From contig JAAUTJ010000238.1 of assembly GCA_012031475.1 (NCBI GenBank), positions 1 to 7,182 of the forward strand: a DNA stretch of 7,182 nt, read 5' to 3'. Every line of letters begins with the position of its first letter. Positions within the stretch are counted from its first letter, which is position 1. Shown here one piece after another: positions 1 to 5,012 of this stretch. The position numbers and the translations under genes are program-made. The notes under the pieces are model-generated. The model was given only the letters and a program-made list of their open reading frames with translations. It was not told the origin of the DNA and made no database searches. This stretch comes from Leptolyngbyaceae cyanobacterium SM1_3_5. GTDB taxonomy: Bacteria; Cyanobacteriota; Cyanobacteriia; Elainellales; Elainellaceae.

Positions 1-176
1 TTCCACAATTGGAACTGTCCTGTGGACAACGCTGCTGACCGCTGCCGGATACTTTCTGGGGCGACAACTACGAACTGGTCGAGGAGTACATTGCTCCTGT
101 CTCCAAGGTAATTGCCGCAATTATTGTGGTCTCGTTTCTGGTTTGGGTGGCGCGTCGCAAGCTGCGATCGACCTAG
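1..176 (+). CDS. DedA-family membrane protein, C-terminal part (frameshifted, 5' end outside window)
   Basis: Two reading-frame pieces join into one DedA-like C terminus. Codons from position 2 read STIGTVLWTTLLTAAGYFLG, and codons from 63 to the TAG at 174-176 continue with DNYELVEEYIAPVSKV, a hydrophobic helix and a basic tail ending RRKLRST. The pattern of a GT-LW helix, a GYFLG turn, then N-x-E and a last membrane helix is typical of DedA/SNARE-associated inner-membrane proteins, which are linked to lipid flipping and membrane homeostasis. The frames are joined by dropping one G from the GGGG run at 58-61 (CTG GGC GAC AAC), so this is probably a sequencing indel rather than a true break. 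The gene converges on the deacetylase and its last 56 bp overlap that gene's 3' end. Family membership is recalled from pattern, without a search. Confidence 0.72.
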
Positions 177-831
177 CCCGCCACAGTTCATCGATCGTAA
201 CAAACTCGTAGCCGCGATCGAGCAGTTGCGGAATCAGGCGATCGACCGTTGCCGCCACGTCTTCGCCGCCACAGAAACCGTCATGCAAAACGATGTGAGC
301 GCCATTGCAGGCTTGAGCGAGGACGCGCTGCACCACCTTCGCAACACCGGGACTCGCCCAATCTTCGGGCACGACGCTCCACATCACGGGGCGATAGTTC
401 CACTGGCGCAACTGCCGGAGAATTTGCGGCGTAAACAGTCCATTCGGCGGACGCACATCGCGAATGTTGGCCTGGGCATCGGCTAAATCAAGCTGACAGG
501 CTTGGGCGATCGCTCTTTGCGTCTGCGCCAAACTTTGCTGGAGTTCGATCGAACTGAGTAGCGGAAACGATCGATGGTCATATCCGTGCAGGCCGATCCA
601 GTGGCCGCGCTGCCAAATCTCGTGAGCCAGTTCCGAATTGCGATCGACGCAGATGCCCAGCCAGAAAAAGCTGGCGGTGACGGCGTGGCGATCGAGGACT
701 TCAATTAGGTCGGGCGTGTAGCGCGAATGCGGCCCATCGTCAAAGGTCAAGGCGACAACCGGGCGATCGGACATACCTGCCCAGAGACAATCGGGGAACG
801 TCGGCTGCAAAACGCGGTAGAGATGGGGCAA
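121..831 (-). CDS. Polysaccharide deacetylase family protein (NodB homology domain)
   Basis: This is a metal-dependent deacetylase of the carbohydrate esterase 4 / NodB fold, expected to remove acetyl groups from N-acetylated glycans such as peptidoglycan or exopolysaccharide; the substrate is not readable here. Numbered from the TTG at 831, the motifs appear in order: TFDDGPH at 29-35 (catalytic base and metal Asp), H82-x3-H86 in HGYDH (metal ligands), RPPNG at 127-131, DW at 157-158, and LHDG at 182-185 with the catalytic His. All core residues are present. No signal peptide is visible. The start is uncertain: TTG at 831 opens this frame, but an ATG at 850 gives MKNCCFLPHLYRVLQ if one base is removed from the A6 run at 831-836, which looks like the natural N terminus. 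The gene lies about 20 bp after the pseudo-receiver gene (measured from 850), so co-transcription is likely. Its 3' end overlaps the convergent DedA gene. Confidence 0.9.
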   Translation of the reverse strand: MPHLYRVLQPTFPDCLWAGMSDRPVVALTFDDGPHSRYTPDLIEVLDRHAVTASFFWLGICVDRNSELAHEIWQRGHWIGLHGYDHRSFPLLSSIELQQSLAQTQRAIAQACQLDLADAQANIRDVRPPNGLFTPQILRQLRQWNYRPVMWSVVPEDWASPGVAKVVQRVLAQACNGAHIVLHDGFCGGEDVAATVDRLIPQLLDRGYEFVTIDELWRARSIAACDAPPKPETRPQ

Positions 832-871
832 AAAAGCAGCAATTTTTCATGCTTTCATTCTGGCACTGCGG

Positions 872-1258
872 TCAGCTTGCTTGCGAGCAGGTTTGCCGTA
901 CCTTGGCCGACTGCACCAATGACGTGAGGACATCGCTGGTCATTGGCTTGACCAGGAAGCCGTCGAGTCCAGAATTGTCTTCGTAGTTCCAGTTGGGCGT
1001 GTGAAAATCGCTCAGGGCGACGATCGTTGCGCCGCTGGAATGTTCGGTATTGCGGAGTTCGCTGGCGATCGAGCGGTGCGGCTGCTGTCCGGCCAGAATC
1101 ACCAGACAGGGAACGGTTTCATGCGCCTGTGCGATCGCTTGTTCGGGCGATCGCGCCACGATCGTTTGACACTGCAAGTGGTTAAGCAGACCTTCCAAGA
1201 CGCGAACGTCATCGGTCGGAGGAGCTAAGACTAGAACGTAACAAGAGTAACTTTTCAT
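872..1258 (-). CDS. Degenerate response-regulator receiver (pseudo-receiver) protein
   Basis: This 128-residue protein has the alternating strand/helix pattern of a CheY-like receiver and no output domain. Strand 1 reads YVLVLAPP, strand 3 LVILAG, strand 4 TIVALSD, and strand 5 DGFLVKP. The conserved strand-5 Lys (K104) and the strand-4 Ser (S83) are present. The phosphoacceptor Asp at the end of strand 3 is replaced by Ala (A56), and the acidic pair after strand 1 is replaced by Ala-Pro. It therefore should not be phosphorylated in the usual way and more likely acts through protein binding (inference). I chose ATG 1258 because the fold begins there; an upstream in-frame ATG at 1306 would add 16 residues of low-complexity sequence. 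It probably forms an operon with the deacetylase downstream. The partner kinase is unknown. Confidence 0.75.
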   Translation of the reverse strand: MKSYSCYVLVLAPPTDDVRVLEGLLNHLQCQTIVARSPEQAIAQAHETVPCLVILAGQQPHRSIASELRNTEHSSGATIVALSDFHTPNWNYEDNSGLDGFLVKPMTSDVLTSLVQSAKVRQTCSQAS

Positions 1259-1817
1259 TTTTTTGGGTGTGAGGCGACTATTAATATATCGGATCGAAAA
1301 AGGCAAGTTCTTGTTGGGAAATCGGCCATAAAATCAGATAGGCAAATGCTTTGAAGCGATCGACAGGCAATTTCTAGCTTTCGTTTTTCTTCGCTTTTAT
1401 CGTTCAAATGCGCTTTCTTTTTGGATAAATATAACTTTGAGTAAACTGTTGTTTTCTTAAGTAAAGCTTTTCTCAAAGGATGTATTTTCTAAGTCATTTG
1501 CGGTAGACGATCGAGAAGCTAGCCTAAATCTTACCTGCCTCAGATTGAATTTGTGAAACTATTCCTTTTTTATTAGAAATTTCTTCATCCTTTGGCAGTC
1601 TTAATTATCTTTTAACTTCAATTTCTATTAGTATCAAAAAGAACTCGTTTGGTTCGCGAAGCAAATCGTAGCCTCCTGTTGTTTCTACTGAAGCGATTCA
1701 ATTTCCGCAATTTTCTTAGCAGAAAAAAAGAAACTACGCAGTGCCAATTCAGGCTTGCTCTTGAACTGCTCCGACACGGACGCGATCGATATTTTGGCGG
1801 CTTGCCGTTGATCAACG
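1259..1817. other. AT-rich intergenic stretch without a supportable gene
   Basis: I see no convincing coding sequence here. Open frames on both strands lack ribosome binding sites, recognisable domains and the codon style of the neighbouring genes. Base composition is clearly more AT-rich than in the flanking genes. The stretch separates the leftward pseudo-receiver gene from the rightward small-protein unit and probably holds divergent upstream control regions. A small RNA cannot be excluded, but no terminator-like hairpin followed by a T run stands out. Confidence 0.5.
1278..1306 (-). promoter_or_regulatory. Candidate promoter for the pseudo-receiver/deacetylase pair
   Basis: On the minus strand a TTGCCT hexamer (1306-1301) is followed after 17 bp by TAATAG (1283-1278), about 20 bp before the ATG at 1258. 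The surroundings are AT-rich. The match to consensus is only fair, and other nearby AT-rich hexamers such as TATATT could serve instead. Confidence 0.25.
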
Positions 1818-1845
1818 TTGAGGCAGAGCGATCGTAAGATAGAAT
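1818..1845 (+). promoter_or_regulatory. Candidate promoter of the small basic-protein unit
   Basis: TTGAGG (1818-1823) and TAGAAT (1840-1845) are separated by 16 bp and resemble a sigma-70 promoter. Transcription would begin near 1852, giving a leader of about 128 nt before the ATG at 1980. A good ribosome binding site and an intrinsic terminator downstream make a complete monocistronic unit, which supports the call. Confidence 0.4.
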
Positions 1846-1886
1846 AGAGACTATTCAATTTTTGCGGACGCTTTTGATGACCAGAA

Positions 1887-1916
1887 GATGCGAAGCGTTG
1901 ACCTTTCGGTCGCATC
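1887..1916 (+). promoter_or_regulatory. Hairpin in the 5' leader of the small-protein gene
   Basis: An outer stem pairs GATGC (1887-1891) with GCATC (1912-1916). Inside it, GACC (1900-1903) pairs with GGTC (1908-1911) around a TTTC loop, with an 8-nt bulge on the left side. An alternative fold pairs GATGCGA with TCGCATC over 7 bp. It lies about 50 nt upstream of the ribosome binding site. It could be a structured leader element, but no known riboswitch class is recognised. Confidence 0.3.
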
Positions 1917-1968
1917 CTTTACGGAAAATCGATCGCAGCGGATGTAGAAGTTAATACAGGCACTTCCT

Positions 1969-1973
1969 GGAGG
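1969..1973 (+). promoter_or_regulatory. Shine-Dalgarno site GGAGG
   Basis: A GGAGG core lies 6 nt before the ATG at 1980, which is ideal spacing. It is the strongest ribosome binding site in the window and is the main evidence that the short frame downstream is translated. Confidence 0.75.
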
Positions 1974-1979
1974 TTGAAC

Positions 1980-2153
1980 ATGGCTCAGCTTAAGCGCTGG
2001 GAATCTCCCCGGCGATCGGGTCGCAACGACAAAGGCAAAGGCGGTACTGCAAGAGCAAGACAGTTGCGTAAACAGCAGCAGCACCTGCGCCAAAAGCTCA
2101 AATCAAACCAATCGACCAGCGAGGGAGGAGTCAATCTTCCCTCGTTTTTTTAG
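1980..2153 (+). CDS. Small basic hypothetical protein (57 aa)
   Basis: This is a short frame of 57 codons from ATG 1980 to TAG 2151-2153. The protein begins MAQLKRWESPRRSGRNDKGK and continues with a Gly/Arg segment and a Gln/Arg/Lys-rich, probably helical segment containing LRKQQQHLRQKLK. It has 14 Arg or Lys against 3 acidic residues, with no membrane segment and no signal peptide. The composition suggests binding to RNA, DNA or the ribosome (inference). Support for coding comes from an ideal GGAGG site, a promoter candidate upstream and a terminator at the end. The last residues (EGGVNLPSFF) are encoded by the terminator hairpin and T tract, so the tail is probably not functionally constrained. 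I do not recognise a named family. Confidence 0.65.
   Translation: MAQLKRWESPRRSGRNDKGKGGTARARQLRKQQQHLRQKLKSNQSTSEGGVNLPSFF
2120..2151 (+). terminator. Rho-independent terminator overlapping the small-protein stop
   Basis: CGAGGGAGG (2120-2128) pairs with CTTCCCTCG (2136-2144), a 9-bp stem with one G-T pair and a 7-nt loop, followed directly by seven T (2145-2151). The T tract runs into the TAG stop of the 57-aa frame. It isolates this unit from the kinase gene downstream. Confidence 0.85.
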
Positions 2154-2247
2154 CTGCAAAAATCCCACGAAAAATTATCCAAAGGTCGAATTCATCGGGC
2201 GATCGCGCCCCTCTGCTCGCTCTACGCTGCTCAGGAAGTTTGCGTAA

Positions 2248-4609
2248 GTGCTATCGTCAAAAACAGCGAGTCAAAAACAGCGAGCGAATCAGCGCAGGCG
2301 AAACGGGAGAGATGCAGTGGAGCAAGACCGCCTCGAGCAGCAAATCGCGCTGGTGCAGCATCAACTCAATGCGCTGTGCGACAATTCGCCTGTGCTGGTC
2401 AGCGTTCGGGAGATGCTAGCGGAGCTTACCCAGTCGATCGCTCACCTCGAAGATCGATCGCAGCACTATCAAGATTTGTTTGAATTTGCGCCCGATGCCT
2501 ACTTGGTGACGGATGGACAAGGCCAAATTCTCACCCTCAATCAGGCGGCGGCCAGACTGCTGGATCGATCGCCCAATATTTTAATGGGGCAATCATTCGG
2601 TGGCTTGCTCACAGCCGACACGAACTATCTGTTCAGAAAAATGCTTTCTGCGCTTGAGCAAGGTGCAGTCAGCCAGACGCAAGAAGTTTGTTTGCGCCAT
2701 CCGGACTGCTGTGTGTTGCTGAGCGGTTCTGCTCAGCGACAAGCCGATCGCGTCGTGCAACTGCGCTGGCTGCTGCACGACATTCGCGATCGCAAATCGA
2801 TCGAACAGCAGCTTCAGCAGCGCGTTGAGCAGGGAGAATTAATCGGTCAAATTGCCCGTCGGATTCGCCTTTCACTCAATCCGCAAGAGATTTTGAGCAG
2901 TGCTGTCGATGAAGTGCGACAGTTCCTTCAGACCGATCGCGTGGTGGTCTATCGCTTGGCTGCGGACGGAGCCAACGATCGTTGCAGAATCAGTCAATGG
3001 TGCATGGCCGTCCGTTTTGGGGGTGGCGCTTGACCCTGACCAGATGGCAAACGCATTGCGTTCTACAAAAAGCGCAATTTTGCGGCGATCGATGATGCTG
3101 AGCAAACTCCCTTGCCGCCCGAAGTGCGATCGCTGGTGCAGCGGCATCAAATCAAAGCCGCTTTGGTGACACCCATTCTGCAAGACGATAAGCTGCTGGG
3201 ATTGATTTGTGCCCATGTCTGTGCGGCTCCTCGCCAGTGGAAGGAGGTTGAGGCTGATTTATTGCAGCAGCTAGCCGACCAGATTGCGATCGCGATCGCT
3301 CAGTCGGAACTTTATCAGCAGGCGCAGCAGCTAAACGCTGATTTGGAAGAAAAAGTCCGTCAGCGCACCGAAGAAGTGGAACGCGCCCTGAATTTTGAGT
3401 CGATGCTGAAGCGGATTACCGATCGCGTCCGCGATTCGCTGGATGAAGGTCAAATTCTTGATGCGGCTGTGCGCGAACTGACTTTGGTTTTGGAGCTAAG
3501 CGGCTGCAATGCGTCCCTGTATGACCTCGATCAGGGCATCTCGACGATTTGCTATGACTACACGAATTCGATCCCGACCTATCAAGGACGAGTCGCGCAG
3601 ATGGATCGATTCCCCGAAATCTACAGTCAGCTTAAGGACGGCTTGTACTTTCAGTTTTGCTCGCTGCTGCCCAATCCGGTGCGCGGACAGGTGGCGATGT
3701 TGGCCTGCCCAATTTTTGTTGATCCGGATTCGTCGCAAGGCATGGATCAAGCGGTTTTGGGCGACTTATGGCTGATTAACCACAGAGATTACGAGTTTAA
3801 CGAGGATGAAATTCGGCTGGTGCAGCAGGTGGCAAACCAGTGTGCGATCGCCATTCGTCAAGCTCGCCTCTTCCAAGCGTCGCAAGCGCAGGTCAAAGAA
3901 CTCGAAAAGCTCAACCGCCTCAAAGACGACTTCCTAAGTACGGTTTCGCACGAGCTAAGAACGCCAATTTCCAACGTCAAAATGGCGATTCACATGCTGA
4001 AAAATGCGCCCGACGAAACGCGCCGCCAGCGCTATTTGCAAATTCTCGAAGCCGAATCAACCCGCGAAGCCGAACTGATTAACGATCTGCTCGACTTGCA
4101 GCGGCTCGAAGTGGCAGCAGGACCAGTGACGCTGGAAACTTTGCCGCTCCAGCGCTGGCTGCTCGCCCTGATCGAACCGTTCAAGACGCGAATCTCACAT
4201 CGGCAGCAGCGCTTTGAGGTCAACTGCCCTGCCGATTTGCAGCCGATGACCTGCGATTTTGGGATGCTCCAGCGGATCTTGGCTGAACTGATGAACAATG
4301 CCTGCAAATATACGGCCAGCGATCACCAAATCACCCTCACCGTTTGGCAGGCAGACAATTTCACCGTGTTTCAACTGCAAAATCAAGCGCAGATTTCCAC
4401 TGCCGAACTGCCGCACATTTTCAAGAAGTTCTACCGCATTCCCGATGCCTGATCCCTGGAAGCAGGGCGGAACTGGACTCGGACTGGCGCTGGTGCAAAA
4501 GTTTGTTGAACGACTCCAAGGAGAAATTGAGGTTGAGAGCGATCGAGGCTGGACAATCTTTACCGTCCGCTTGCTGACGCAGTTTTTGGGAAGAGGGGTT
4601 AGGGGTTAG
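2248..4609 (+). CDS. Hybrid-input sensor histidine kinase (PAS-GAF-GAF-HisKA-HATPase), frameshifted as read
   Basis: This is a cytoplasmic-type sensor kinase of about 786 residues once three single-base indels are corrected. The frames are 2248-2974, about 2976-3040, about 3040-4448 and 4450-4609. Domains by repaired numbering are a Gln-rich coiled coil (1-70), PAS (74-185; LFEFAPDAYLVTD), GAF1 (about 205-350), a coiled coil with an LEEKVRQRTEEVERAL linker, GAF2 (about 384-540), HisKA with phospho-His 568 in FLSTVSHELRTPISN, and HATPase (about 665-780) with N box ELMNNACKYTA, F box IFKKFYRIP and G2 box GGTGLGLAL. The G1 box reads NQAQIS instead of DxGxG. No membrane helices are seen. The likely indels are an extra A at 2974-2975, a missing C near 3041 and an extra C at 4448-4449. 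The start is GTG 2248 with AGGAA 10 nt upstream, though TTG 2240 is possible if the 14-bp duplication is an artefact. The stop lies inside a GGGGTTA repeat. The ligand and partner regulator are unknown. Confidence 0.88.
2257..2284 (+). repeat. Perfect 14-bp tandem duplication at the kinase N terminus
   Basis: TCAAAAACAGCGAG occurs twice without a gap (2257-2270 and 2271-2284). Because 14 is not a multiple of three, the duplication changes the reading frame of everything upstream of it. With one copy the frame would open from TTG 2240 rather than GTG 2248. It looks like a recent slippage event or an assembly artefact. Confidence 0.8.
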
Positions 4610-4621
4610 GGGTTAGGGGTA
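4595..4621 (+). repeat. GGGGTTA heptamer array (four G4 tracts)
   Basis: Three full GGGGTTA units (4595-4615) plus GGGGTA (4616-4621) give four GGGG tracts spaced by TTA. This can form an intramolecular G-quadruplex on the + strand. The array encodes the last kinase residues (GRGVRG) and supplies its TAG stop at 4607-4609. Short heptanucleotide arrays of this kind are common in cyanobacterial intergenic DNA. Confidence 0.85.
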
Positions 4622-4834
4622 CCCCTGTTAAGGTGAACTTTTGTACTACATTTGATTCACAGGGATTTCACCGATTTCCAGTTTAAGGCGGTTATTCAGC
4701 AGGGGCGATCGCTTAATTTTTATTGAAAAAGAATAATTTTTGAAAAAGAATAATTCTGCCGAAGTCTGAAATGCCTGTTTTGCGCTCAAAGCCTGAGGCA
4801 TTAATGAGTACAAGTGGTTCCCTTAACAGGGGTA
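4620..4834. mobile_element. MITE-like element with inverted ends and TA duplication (IS630/Tc1-type)
   Basis: CCCCTGTTAAGG (4622-4633) and its exact inverse CCTTAACAGGGG (4821-4832) bound a 211-bp segment. The inverted repeat extends to about 26 bp (4622-4647 against 4807-4832) with about 21 matches, including TTGTACT/AGTACAA at the inner ends. Both ends are flanked by TA (4620-4621 and 4833-4834), the target duplication made by IS630/Tc1-mariner transposases. No transposase frame is present, so it would be a non-autonomous element moved in trans; the cyanobacterial Nezha MITEs are a comparable case from memory. It sits inside GGGGTTA-type repeat DNA. Identity with a named element is not claimed. 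Confidence 0.72.
4725..4755 (+). repeat. Internal direct repeat of the MITE (17-bp period)
   Basis: GAAAAAGAATAATT occurs at 4725-4738 and again at 4742-4755, separated by TTT. It lies in the AT-rich centre of the inverted-repeat element and may be a slippage duplication within it. Confidence 0.7.
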
Positions 4835-4920
4835 GGGTTAAGCTCTTGGCCGACCTTAGAGGAGGGAGAGCGATCGCCGCACTCGTCAAATTGCAGCAAA
4901 TCGCTACCAAAAGCAGCTAG
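4804..4920 (+). other. Short open frame across the MITE right end, possible coding remnant
   Basis: A 38-codon frame starts at an ATG inside the MITE end and stops at TAG 4918-4920. Its second half, from about 4841 and outside the element, reads KLLADLRGGRAIAALVKLQQ. It looks like the C-terminal helix of an ordinary protein more than random sequence. It could be the tail of a gene destroyed by the repeat insertions, or chance. There is no ribosome binding site at the expected distance, and I recognise no family. Confidence 0.2.
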
Positions 4921-4935
4921 CATGGCAATCAATCA

Positions 4936-4963
4936 GGGGTTAGGGATTAGGAGTTAGGGGTTA
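4936..4963 (+). repeat. Degenerate GGGGTTA heptamer array
   Basis: Four heptamers in register: GGGGTTA, GGGATTA, GGAGTTA, GGGGTTA. They are the same family as the array at 4595-4621 on the other side of the MITE. The last unit runs into the palindrome GGGTTAACCC (4958-4967) that joins it to the C-rich array. Confidence 0.85.
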
Positions 4964-4967
4964 ACCC

Positions 4968-5009
4968 GACACCCGACACCCGACACCCGACACCCGACAC
5001 CTGACACCC
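4968..5009 (+). repeat. GACACCC heptamer array, six units
   Basis: Six heptamers in register, the fifth being GACACCT and the others GACACCC. The array ends only 3 nt before the ATG at 5013, where a ribosome binding site would be expected. It is a typical cyanobacterial short tandem repeat (GGGTGTC on the other strand). Confidence 0.9.
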
Positions 5010-5012
5010 AAA

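Noticed and set aside
112..486. 124-codon open frame on +
   Set aside because: It is antisense to the well-supported deacetylase and has no domain or ribosome binding site.
1255..1476. 73-codon open frame on - in the AT-rich gap
   Set aside because: Lys/Ser-rich low-complexity translation, overlaps the pseudo-receiver start and promoter area, and has no ribosome binding site.
1851..2093. 80-codon open frame on -
   Set aside because: It lies antisense to the leader and the 57-aa gene, whose ribosome binding site and terminator fix the strand as +.
2198..2215. GGGCG-ATCG-CGCCC hairpin as terminator or operator before the kinase
   Set aside because: It is a HIP1-type GCGATCGC site whose palindrome forms a short stem by itself; there is no T run.
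4595..4621. Telomere-like end or replication terminus
   Set aside because: Only four units embedded between ordinary genes; heptamer arrays of this type are common in cyanobacterial chromosomes.
4723..4751. Promoter inside the MITE (TTGAAA with an AT-rich -10)
   Set aside because: The -10 match is poor and the hexamers arise from the internal direct repeat; nearly 300 bp from the next start.
4713..4910. 65-codon open frame on - across the MITE
   Set aside because: It mostly translates the MITE centre and right inverted repeat; best explained as an element-borne chance frame.
4936..5009. CRISPR array
   Set aside because: The 7-bp units are directly adjacent with no unique spacers, so this is a simple tandem repeat.
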